A program made the position numbers and the translations under genes. This document shows positions 32,149 to 38,483 of a DNA stretch of 38,483 nucleotides, piece after piece; position 1 is the stretch's first letter, and each line of letters starts with the position of its first letter. Below the pieces are notes generated by a model. The model was not told the DNA's origin, searched no databases, and saw only the letters and a program-made list of their open reading frames with translations. The stretch is from RDXT01 sp033765305. GTDB taxonomy: Bacteria > Bacteroidota > Bacteroidia > J057. The DNA lies in the NCBI GenBank assembly GCA_033765305.1, contig JANRID010000032.1:1-38483 (forward strand), written 5' to 3'.

Positions 32149-32889
32149 CTACCCCATCGCTGCCTCGATTTCTTCGGTCAGCTCCAGGTTGTGGAAGACA
32201 TTCTGCACATCGTCGTCGTCCTCCAGGATTTCGAGCATCTTCATTACCGGACGGGCGCGTTCGGGGTCCAGCTCCACGTAGTTCTGGGGAATGCGCTCCA
32301 GGGTATTTTCCGTATCGATGCCCAGCCCGTCGAATTTGGCGGCAAGCAGGCCGTAATCCTCGAAGAGGCAGGTAGCGACAAAGGAATCTTCCTCGCGCTG
32401 GAGGTCGTAGAGGCCGGCATCCAGCAGCTCGGCGGTTATCGCTTCCTCATCCACGCCTTCCGCCGGGAATACAAATACGCCCCGCCGGTCGAAGAGATAG
32501 CCCACGGAGCCGTTTTTGCCCAGCGCGCCGCCGTATTTGTTGAAAGCAGCGCGCACATTCTGGATGGCGCGGGTGCTGTTGTCGGTCATTACCTCCACGA
32601 AAATCGCCACGCCGTTGGGGCCGTAGCCTTCGAGGGTGAATTCCTCGTATTCATCGCCGCCGGTTCCGCTGCCCTTTTTGATCGCTTTATCGATGGTATC
32701 GCGGGGCACGCTGGCCTTGCGCGCGTTGCGGATGGCCATCTTCAGGCGGGCATTGCCTTCCGGATCGGCGCCGCCTTCCTTGACGGAGATGTAGATTTCC
32801 TTGACCAGCTTGGTGAACAGCTTGGACCGGCGTTTGTCCTGGGCCGCCTTGCGGTGCTTGATATTGGCCCATGCGCTATGTCCTGCCAT
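32149..32889 (-). CDS. YebC/PmpR family protein
   Basis: A 246-residue YebC family protein, starting MAGHSAWANIKHRKAAQDKR as nearly all members do. Further marks are FTKLVKEIYISVKEGG, NARLKMAIRNARKASVP and the acidic C-terminal domain. The family has been described as transcription regulators and, more recently, as factors that relieve ribosome stalling at proline-rich stretches. It is a single-gene unit with an exact -7 box (TATCTTTG) 32 bp upstream. Confidence 0.95.
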   Translation of the reverse strand: MAGHSAWANIKHRKAAQDKRRSKLFTKLVKEIYISVKEGGADPEGNARLKMAIRNARKASVPRDTIDKAIKKGSGTGGDEYEEFTLEGYGPNGVAIFVEVMTDNSTRAIQNVRAAFNKYGGALGKNGSVGYLFDRRGVFVFPAEGVDEEAITAELLDAGLYDLQREEDSFVATCLFEDYGLLAAKFDGLGIDTENTLERIPQNYVELDPERARPVMKMLEILEDDDDVQNVFHNLELTEEIEAAMG

Positions 32890-32921
32890 GGCGGAGTCTG
32901 CTGAAAATGGAGGTGAATGGG

Positions 32922-32929
32922 CAAAGATA
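32922..32929 (-). promoter_or_regulatory. -7 promoter box of the yebC-family gene
   Basis: TATCTTTG on the minus strand, exact TAnnTTTG match. Confidence 0.6.
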
Positions 32930-32988
32930 GGGATTCGGCGCAACATGGAAAAGCTGCGCTGCCGCCTGCTGCGCGGCCCGGCGGGCAC

Positions 32989-33014
32989 AAAAAAGGCCCC
33001 GGATGCCCGGGGCC
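32989..33014 (-). terminator. Rho-independent terminator of the second DUF2911 gene
   Basis: An 8-bp GC stem (GGCCCCGG and CCGGGGCC, loop of 4) followed on the minus strand by six T. Confidence 0.85.
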
Positions 33015-33057
33015 GGATCGCAGTATGAACATTCAGGATCTGCGGAGGGTCCGAGGA

Positions 33058-33663
33058 TCAGGCAGGCTCCACAGCGAAGGGCACCACGAGGTCGCCCCAG
33101 CGGATCTGCACCTCGCGCTTGCCGACGACGTTGAACTCCATCGTCTCCTGTGAAGCATCGGCTTTGACCGGCGTCACCTTGGCGCGGAGCACATCCTGGG
33201 CTTCTTTGTAGTCGTAGGCACCCCACTGGTCATGCACCGAATTGAAGATCAGGGTCCAGTCGCCTTCGGCGGGGATGGTGAAGAGGGCGTAGGTGCCGGC
33301 AGGCAGGGTCTGCCCGCCGATCTTCACCGGAGCGGACACCTGGAAGGTGGTGGCTTCATTCGCGCCCGTGCGCCATACTTCGCCGTAGGGCACCAAGCCG
33401 CCCCAGAGCGCGCGGCCCTTGATGGAAGGGCTGCCGTAGGTAATCGTCAGATCGACGCTGTCCAGGCTGACGGTCAGCTGCTTGCGGGGGCTGGAGATGG
33501 TATCCACCAGCACCTGGATGGTGACGCCTTCGCCGGGCGTGAAGACGGCCTGAGCCGCCGGGGCCGATGCAGCGGCCGGCGCCTGCTGCTGGGACTGGCC
33601 GCCGCCGCATGCGCTCAGCAGCGCTGCCAGGACGAGGGCCGGAATAATGAGACGTTGATACAT
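33058..33663 (-). CDS. DUF2911 family lipoprotein
   Basis: A 201-residue lipoprotein (lipobox LLSAC) with an Ala/Gln/Pro-rich spacer and a DUF2911 domain. Marks are LTITYGSPSIKGRALWGG, VPYGEVWRTGANEAT, LPAGTYALFTIPAEGDW and TLIFNSVHDQWGAYDY. It is a paralogue of the protein at 31528-32076 but differs in anchoring (lipid versus membrane helix). Function unknown. It has its own exact -7 box and a strong terminator. Confidence 0.9.
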   Translation of the reverse strand: MYQRLIIPALVLAALLSACGGGQSQQQAPAAASAPAAQAVFTPGEGVTIQVLVDTISSPRKQLTVSLDSVDLTITYGSPSIKGRALWGGLVPYGEVWRTGANEATTFQVSAPVKIGGQTLPAGTYALFTIPAEGDWTLIFNSVHDQWGAYDYKEAQDVLRAKVTPVKADASQETMEFNVVGKREVQIRWGDLVVPFAVEPA

Positions 33664-33690
33664 AGGGTTTTAAGAATAATGCCTATGGGT

Positions 33691-33698
33691 CAAAGGTA
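33691..33698 (-). promoter_or_regulatory. -7 promoter box of the second DUF2911 gene
   Basis: TACCTTTG on the minus strand, exact TAnnTTTG match, 27 bp before the ATG. Confidence 0.6.
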
Positions 33699-33735
33699 GG
33701 GGAATTATCCGAAAACAGTACCATCTGCGGAAGCC

Positions 33736-34926
33736 TCAGGCTCCGGCAGCATCGCGCAGCTTCAGCAGGGCATCCAGGAGGCGGTTGCGCTCCAGGGTGA
33801 TCTGCTCCGGCGACAGGATGCCGCGCAGCATATCCTGCTCCAGCGCGCTGAGGCGGCCCTGGAGCAGCAGCAGTTCGTCGCGCATCGCCTCCGGAATCCG
33901 GGCCGCCAGCAGTTCCATCGCCGCCCGCAGCTCGCCGGCTGCGATCAGCGGCTCCACGGCGGGCAGGGGAATTTCCGTCTCCTCGGCCCGGGGATGCTCC
34001 GCCAGCAGGCTCAGCACCTCGATATCGCGCTCGAAGACCAGCACATCGCGGCGGCGCTCCCCAAAACCGGGAAGCTGCAGCACGGCCATCACGCGCAGCA
34101 CGAGCAGGCTCCGGCCCGGCCGCAGCGGGGTGAGGTGGAAATCCCACTGGGTGGGTCCCCAGCCGGCAATGCCCACCGGCTGCTCGGGCGTGCTGAGCGC
34201 CTGGATGTCGAAGAGGCGGTCGCTGTCGCGCTCCATCAGCTCGACGGCCATCAGCTGGCTGAGCTTCAGCTGGCCCTCCTGGGCGTGTCGGCGCAGATCC
34301 TCCCCCAGCCCGTCGAACAGGGCGGCAGCTTCGGGCTCCGGCGCGATGCGCACAGCGGCCTCGTAGCGCGTGCCGGCCTGCATGCGCGGGGGGATGCTGT
34401 AGAGCACGCGTCCCATGCCTGCGGGCGGCGCGCTGCCGGCGGCATCCTCCGGCGCAGCAGCAGCCATCTCCGGCGCCGGCGCAGCCGATTCGGGCACGGC
34501 GGGCGCCGCAGGCGCGGCAGACGGCGCCTGCCGGGGGCGGGCCAGCAGGCGTTCATGCAGGGCATCGAGGCCCGCATCCGTGCCGGCCGGAAACCAGGCA
34601 GCCATTCCCAGCGCATCCGGCAGCGGAGGCGCCGCCTCGCCTTCCAGCACGGCCACGGCGCAGCGGCGGCCCAGCCGCTGCCGCAGCGCCAGGCCCTCGG
34701 GGCCTTCGAGCTCGCCCGGCCAGCCCGGCGACCAGACGATCAGGATTTCCTCCGCCGAACCGAGGGCTTCAGCCGCCCAGGCGTCGCGCGCCGCAGGAGG
34801 CCCCGGATGCCACAGGTCCAGCAGCAGCTCCAGCCCGCCCCGGTCCCGCAGCTGCTCCGCCAGCCGCAGCACCGCAGCAGCCAGCGCCCCGTTGCGGCGC
34901 TCATAGGAAACGAAGATGCGCTTCAT
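33736..34926 (-). CDS. TIR/SEFIR-like domain fused to effector-associated domain 11
   Basis: A 396-residue soluble multidomain protein. Residues 1-115 resemble a SEFIR/TIR fold: MKRIFVSYERRNG at strand A, ELLLDLWHPGPP, and ILIVWSPGW. Residues 128-170 are an Ala/Pro linker. Residues about 172-305 form a beta-sandwich-like region (GRVLYSIPPRMQAGTRYEAA, then WDFHLTPLRPGRSLLVLRV). The last 75 residues (GELRAAMELLAARIPEAM, LLLLQGRLSALEQDMLRGIL, ITLERNRLLDALLKL) match effector-associated domain 11, an adaptor used to bring effectors into bacterial conflict and immune complexes. So the protein likely joins a signalling or NAD-cleaving effector to a partner bearing the same adaptor. Catalytic residues of the TIR part cannot be assigned with confidence. 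No such partner lies within the window. Confidence 0.75.
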   Translation of the reverse strand: MKRIFVSYERRNGALAAAVLRLAEQLRDRGGLELLLDLWHPGPPAARDAWAAEALGSAEEILIVWSPGWPGELEGPEGLALRQRLGRRCAVAVLEGEAAPPLPDALGMAAWFPAGTDAGLDALHERLLARPRQAPSAAPAAPAVPESAAPAPEMAAAAPEDAAGSAPPAGMGRVLYSIPPRMQAGTRYEAAVRIAPEPEAAALFDGLGEDLRRHAQEGQLKLSQLMAVELMERDSDRLFDIQALSTPEQPVGIAGWGPTQWDFHLTPLRPGRSLLVLRVMAVLQLPGFGERRRDVLVFERDIEVLSLLAEHPRAEETEIPLPAVEPLIAAGELRAAMELLAARIPEAMRDELLLLQGRLSALEQDMLRGILSPEQITLERNRLLDALLKLRDAAGA

Positions 34927-35068
34927 GGGAACAAGATAGCGGTTTTTGCGGGGATGTGCATGCCCCCTGCACGCCGGGGCCAGCCCTGGCGCACCTCACC
35001 CCGGCGCTCCGCCCCGATTCCCGCGCAGGAGCGTCAAAGGATCACGAAGAGCGGCCCCATCAGGGGGA

Positions 35069-35374
35069 TCAGCACATGCAGTGCCCAGTGCGCTGCTCGC
35101 GGATATGGGGGTATTGCAGTTTCCGGTACAACTGCAGGATCAGCGGCAAGGTCGTAACCACGCAAAACACAAGGCCCCTGACCGGGTAGCGCTTGCCAGT
35201 GAACATGGATTGTATCTTACCAGCAGCATTTTTACGGTCAGCGAACAGGTATAGCAGACTTACCCCCAGAGCCACAAAAAGCGCTCGCAGATCTTCCTGA
35301 TAATCGAGCTTGACAAGATACCAAACCAGGCACAGCGCCAGCACGACGACAACATAGGGTTTCGTAGTTTTCAT
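35069..35374 (-). CDS. Small membrane protein, unknown
   Basis: A 101-residue protein with three hydrophobic stretches (about residues 7-21, 30-46 and 66-84) separated by charged loops (KLDYQEDLR, DRKNAAGKIQSMFTGKRYPV), so an inner-membrane protein is likely. I recognise no family. It lies between the TIR/SEFIR-EAD11 gene and a lipoprotein fragment, all on one strand. Confidence 0.55.
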   Translation of the reverse strand: MKTTKPYVVVVLALCLVWYLVKLDYQEDLRALFVALGVSLLYLFADRKNAAGKIQSMFTGKRYPVRGLVFCVVTTLPLILQLYRKLQYPHIREQRTGHCMC

Positions 35375-35393
35375 TTTGCTGCCTCCTGTTCTT

Positions 35394-35543
35394 TTAAAAG
35401 GTTTCGGATGCAGGTGAAGGCGGCACGTTCACCGCCCTTCGGGCACCAGCAGGACATGCACATGCGGCCAGGGACGCGCCCGCTTCCTGCCCGGCGCAGG
35501 CCGGCAGCAGGAGGGAGATGAAGAAGAGGCGGAGCAGTTGCAT
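35394..35543 (-). pseudogene. Short lipoprotein-like frame, possible gene remnant
   Basis: A 49-codon frame starts MQLLRLFFISLLLPACAG, a clear lipoprotein signal with the lipobox LLPAC, then runs through Ala/Cys-rich sequence without recognisable domain and stops. A lipoprotein with a mature part of 34 odd residues suggests the front end of a broken lipoprotein gene, but a genuine micro-lipoprotein cannot be excluded. Confidence 0.35.
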
Positions 35544-35689
35544 GGAGGACAAGGGATTAATTGCATGCAGAAACTCTATCGGTCATTACGCTCCGCAGTG
35601 GCTGCCGGGCATCCGGCCGGTTTCATATCCGAAAGGATCCAGGCTGCGGGTGCCTTTAATACACTTGCATGAAAGAGTATTACAGCCCG
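35544..35689. other. Non-coding stretch between lipoprotein genes
   Basis: I see no gene or clear terminator here; it may be decayed sequence belonging to the lipoprotein cluster. Confidence 0.4.
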
Positions 35690-36352
35690 TCACGCAAAGT
35701 AGAACAAATACACCCGCAGGCAGTCCCCGTACCGCCAGCGGAGCCAGCCCCGGCGAGGCTCGCCTTCGGGCGATTCCCAGACGGCCTCCAGCCACTCGCC
35801 CTGCACCCGGACCGGCAGGTAGCGGCTCGACACACTGATCGCAGGATCTACAGCTGATGCGCTGTCCGAAGGCTGCGCCCGGAGCAGCTGGCCGGAATGG
35901 CGCGCATCCACACTGAAGATCTCAGTGGTCAGGTATTGCTCCCAGCTGTAGTATTCCCACTCCGGAGTCCGCTTTACCAGCACCTGCTCGCCGGTTTCCT
36001 CATTGAACCGGATCAGGTAGTAGTCCTCCGTGACGGCCAGGCATACGAACTTAAAAGATCCTCCGTCGGCGCCGCTGCTGAATGGCCGCAGCTTCGCCAG
36101 CTCGCTGAGCATGCTGTCAGGTATCAGCCCGAGGACAGATCCCACCTGCGAGGTGTCCTGCGGGCTGTATAAGAATACCCACGTTTCCGCAGCTAGCTTA
36201 ACTACTCCCAGCTCTGGAACCAGGTGCGTATAGCAGGAGTCCCGTTCGGCAGCCCGCGGCATCTGGGTACCGGCATGCGGGTTTGAAGGGTTCTTCATAC
36301 TGCAGGAGCCTGAAACCAGCATCCCTGCCAACAGCAGCATGCAATACTTCAT
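35690..36352 (-). CDS. Lipoprotein of unknown family, paralogue A
   Basis: A 220-residue lipoprotein (MKYCMLLLAGMLVSGSC, lipobox VSGSC). The mature part has a beta-rich look with ETWVFLYSPQD, YYLIRFNEETGEQ, YYSWEQYLTTEIFSVD and a C-terminus GWLRWRYGDCLRVYLFYFA. It is a paralogue of the next gene upstream: SWEQYL, a short acidic/aromatic stretch, GW(L/F)RWR and a final FA occur at the same places. The spacing is 67 bp, so they are likely co-transcribed. Function unknown. Confidence 0.7.
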   Translation of the reverse strand: MKYCMLLLAGMLVSGSCSMKNPSNPHAGTQMPRAAERDSCYTHLVPELGVVKLAAETWVFLYSPQDTSQVGSVLGLIPDSMLSELAKLRPFSSGADGGSFKFVCLAVTEDYYLIRFNEETGEQVLVKRTPEWEYYSWEQYLTTEIFSVDARHSGQLLRAQPSDSASAVDPAISVSSRYLPVRVQGEWLEAVWESPEGEPRRGWLRWRYGDCLRVYLFYFA

Positions 36353-36419
36353 ATGGATATCGTGATTTGTACAGGGGATGCGGAGGCCATCCGCATGAAA
36401 GTCGCTCTCCTTAATCTGA

Positions 36420-37109
36420 TCAGGCAAACGAATAGATATACACAATCAGCTGGTCATCGCGCCTCCACCTGAACCAGCCGACGTGCTTCACCTCATCCTG
36501 ATCATCCCATTCTACGCTCACCCAATCTCCGGATACCGCTACCGGCCTGAATACCGGATACTCGATATTGGGCAGCATCTCCGATGCATGGTCATCCGGC
36601 GCAGCCCTCGGCGGATTGCTTTTCATATCCGGATCAAGCGCGAAGACCTGTTCCAGTAGATATTGTTCCCAGCTTTGAAACGCCACATCAGCTCCGCGGC
36701 TGATCCATTTTTCAATCCCAAGCCTTTCATGTACCAGGATGCGGTACCTGTTTTTGTATTTCCCCGTGCATTTGAACTGCATGATATAGTAATCCGGATG
36801 AAATCCGAACATTTCAACGGAGTCCCGGCTGCGCTGGTCGGTGTATTTCAGCTTTCGCCATATGCTCCCGTCTTCATTCAGGAGCTTGAATGGCGTATCC
36901 GCTCCTTCGAAGCTGACAATACCCAGAACCCCCGCCAGCCGCCGCTCATGCTCGGGAACCACGACCGCTGCAACACGTGCCGATACAGCATCCGCAGCGC
37001 GCGGAACCCCGGCACTGCGGTCCGGCTCATTCCGCGCCGGCGCGCTGCACGCAATCATCAGCCACGCCGAAACCCAGGCGAAGCCAGCCGCTTTCAGGGC
37101 CCTGCACAT
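36420..37109 (-). CDS. Lipoprotein of unknown family, paralogue B
   Basis: A 229-residue protein whose best start, MCRALKAAGFAWVSAWLMI, gives a signal ending in a lipobox (LMIACS). Shared features with paralogue A are YYIMQFKCTGKYKNRYRIL, QSWEQYLLEQVFALD, SGDWVSVEW and GWFRWRRDDQLIVYIYSFA. An upstream Met at 37175 is possible, but the still earlier one at 37190 falls in the IS256 end. The IS lies about 70 bp before the chosen start and may have displaced the native promoter. Confidence 0.65.
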   Translation of the reverse strand: MCRALKAAGFAWVSAWLMIACSAPARNEPDRSAGVPRAADAVSARVAAVVVPEHERRLAGVLGIVSFEGADTPFKLLNEDGSIWRKLKYTDQRSRDSVEMFGFHPDYYIMQFKCTGKYKNRYRILVHERLGIEKWISRGADVAFQSWEQYLLEQVFALDPDMKSNPPRAAPDDHASEMLPNIEYPVFRPVAVSGDWVSVEWDDQDEVKHVGWFRWRRDDQLIVYIYSFA

Positions 37110-37195
37110 CCGGCAGACAGCGCCAGCAGGAAAGCCGTCCTGCACGGCATCGTTTCTGTAGTAGATCTGGCTCATAGGGAGACCGTTCACTAAAC

Positions 37196-37235
37196 TGTGT
37201 CAGGAAAAAAGTTCATATCTTTTAACCTTGACACA
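37196..37235. repeat. Subterminal inverted repeat around the transposase promoter
   Basis: TGTGTCAGG (37196-37204) and CCTTGACACA (37226-37235) are near-inverted copies separated by 21 bp, and the second overlaps the transposase -7 box. Transposase binding here could limit its own expression. Confidence 0.45.
37223..37230 (+). promoter_or_regulatory. -7 promoter box of the transposase gene
   Basis: TAACCTTG matches TAnnTTTG except one base, 11 bp before the ATG. Confidence 0.4.
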
Positions 37236-37240
37236 AGTAT

Positions 37241-38479
37241 ATGGAAAAGACGGAGAAATTTGATTTTGCAACATTCGAGTCAGAAGCGCTGGAAAAGCTT
37301 CGTATGGGCAAGCCCCTTGAAGGCAGCGATGGTGTTCTGGGCCCTCTGCTGAAGCGTTTGCTGGAGGCGAGTCTGGAGGGGGAGCTGGATGCGCATCTTG
37401 CGGAGGAGAAGGCCTCTGGTAAGTCCAACCGGCGCAATGGCCGTACGCGCAAGACGGTAAGCAGCGGTTTTGGGCCATTGGAGGTGGAGCAATCCCGGGA
37501 CCGTTTGGGGAGCTTCGAGCCGGAGCTGATCGGCAAAAGGGAGCGTAGTGTCGGAGACACGCTGGGGCAGAAAGTGCTTTCGCTCTACGGCCTGGGCATG
37601 AGCTATTCGGCGATCCAGGCGCATCTTCAGGAGCTGTATGGTCTGGAGTTATCGGCAGGTAAACTCAGTGCGATTACCGACAAAGTATGGCCGGAGGTAG
37701 AAGCGTGGCGAAGCCGTCCGCTGGAGGCCTGTTACCCGATTGTGTGGATGGATGCGATGTATTTCAAGCTTCGGACCTCGTCGGGTCGGGTAGAAAACCG
37801 CTGTCTGTACACCGTGCTGGGGCTGGATGTGGAAGGGCATAAATCGGTTCTGGGCTTTTATCTGGGCCATGAGACAGGGGAAGGGGCTAAGTTCTGGTTG
37901 CAGGTCCTGACCGACTTACAGCAGCGGGGGGTAGCAGAGATTCTAATCGCCTGTATCGACAACCTCAAGGGCTTTGCAGAGGCCATCGCGAGCATTTATC
38001 CCCAGACACGGGTTCAGTTGTGCATCGTCCATCAGATCCGCAACTCCATGCGCTATATCAGCACCAAAGACGCCAAGGCCTTTATGGCCGATCTCAAAGG
38101 CGTTTATCAGGCCCCCAACCGCGAGGCGGCGATGGGGCAACTGGAGATGCTGGATGAAAACTGGGGCAAGCGCTATGGAGTGGTCATCGAAAGCTGGAGG
38201 CGCAATTGGGAGCTGCTTTCAGAGTTTTTTGGCTATGCCCAGGAAATCCGAAAGATCATTTACACCACCAATACCATCGAAGGCTACCACCGGCAGGTCC
38301 GCAAAATCACCAAGACCAAGGGCAGCTTCACCAGCGAAAAATCACTGCTCAAACTGGTGTATCTCGTTCAGTTGAAAATCTCCCAAAAATGGTCCAAACC
38401 CATCCATAACTGGGGCATGGCCCTGAGCCAGATGAGTATCCATTTTGGAGACCGGATTAATCGCTATCTTCACATTTGA
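37241..38479 (+). CDS. IS256 family transposase
   Basis: A 412-residue DDE transposase of the IS256/MULE group. The catalytic triad can be seen as Asp in VWMDAMYFK (near 170), Asp in IACIDNLKGF, and Glu in TTNTIEGYHRQVRK, with the family's C/H motif LCIVHQIRNS before the last. The N-terminal DNA-binding part (LKRLLEASLEGELDAHLAEE, NRRNGRTRKTV) is typical. Length and motifs are complete, so the enzyme is likely functional. Confidence 0.95.
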   Translation: MEKTEKFDFATFESEALEKLRMGKPLEGSDGVLGPLLKRLLEASLEGELDAHLAEEKASGKSNRRNGRTRKTVSSGFGPLEVEQSRDRLGSFEPELIGKRERSVGDTLGQKVLSLYGLGMSYSAIQAHLQELYGLELSAGKLSAITDKVWPEVEAWRSRPLEACYPIVWMDAMYFKLRTSSGRVENRCLYTVLGLDVEGHKSVLGFYLGHETGEGAKFWLQVLTDLQQRGVAEILIACIDNLKGFAEAIASIYPQTRVQLCIVHQIRNSMRYISTKDAKAFMADLKGVYQAPNREAAMGQLEMLDENWGKRYGVVIESWRRNWELLSEFFGYAQEIRKIIYTTNTIEGYHRQVRKITKTKGSFTSEKSLLKLVYLVQLKISQKWSKPIHNWGMALSQMSIHFGDRINRYLHI

Positions 38480-38483
38480 GCTG

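Larger units (their letters stand above)
37179..38483 (+). mobile_element. IS256-family insertion sequence, right end outside the window
   Basis: The left end probably begins near 37179 (GAGACCGTTCACTAAACTG), in line with IS256-type termini. The transposase is intact. The window ends 4 bp after its stop codon, so the right inverted repeat and any target duplication cannot be seen. Confidence 0.75.

Noticed and set aside
35586..35726. Cys-rich frame overlapping the end of lipoprotein paralogue A
   Set aside because: It has a lipobox-like segment but no good start codon, and overlaps a better-supported gene.

Overview
The window reads as chromosomal DNA of a GC-rich member of the Bacteroidota. 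Four things support this: repeated -7 promoter boxes of the Bacteroidota type TAnnTTTG in front of many genes; type IX secretion (T9SS) C-terminal sorting domains on two exported proteins; typical Bacteroidota families (DUF2911 twice, DUF2027/Smr, TPR-containing sensor kinase, GTP-dependent PEP carboxykinase, effector-associated domain 11); and a general lack of Shine-Dalgarno sequences. A Saprospiria-like lineage is my best guess, but the sequence alone does not prove it.

Layout. 1-363 is the start of a coiled-coil protein running off the left edge. 527-2158 is a secreted endonuclease I. 2234-4348 is a large helical-repeat protein with a winged-helix-like tail. 4884-8387 holds radA and a TPR sensor histidine kinase. 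8396-12168 (minus strand) is a complete polyamine ABC transporter operon, potABCD, divergent from rpsA (12294-14327). 14529-16580 is a MoxR ATPase plus CoxE-like VWA protein pair. Then come an alpha-amylase-family enzyme, an AAC(3)-I-like acetyltransferase, an SRPBCC protein and a T9SS cargo protein. 20379-25893 (minus) carries lpdA, GTP-PEPCK, a DEAD-box helicase and an RRM protein, most with their own promoters and terminators. 26039-28205 has rtcB preceded by two overlapping genes of unknown function. 28206-29073 has no convincing protein gene but holds an operator-like palindrome, a promoter, a strongly foldable RNA and a terminator. 29074-33663 contains an Smr protein, an SLC45-like transporter, YebC and two DUF2911 proteins. 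33736-37109 is accessory in character: a TIR/SEFIR-EAD11 fusion, a small membrane protein, a lipoprotein fragment and two paralogous lipoproteins. The window ends in an IS256-family element.

Most genes are core metabolism, RNA processing or transport, often as single-gene units. The two places that look least explained are the TIR/SEFIR-EAD11 gene with its neighbours up to the IS element, and the minus-strand RNA unit at about 28543-28813 lying upstream of the two unknown genes and rtcB. I saw no tRNA, rRNA or CRISPR array.
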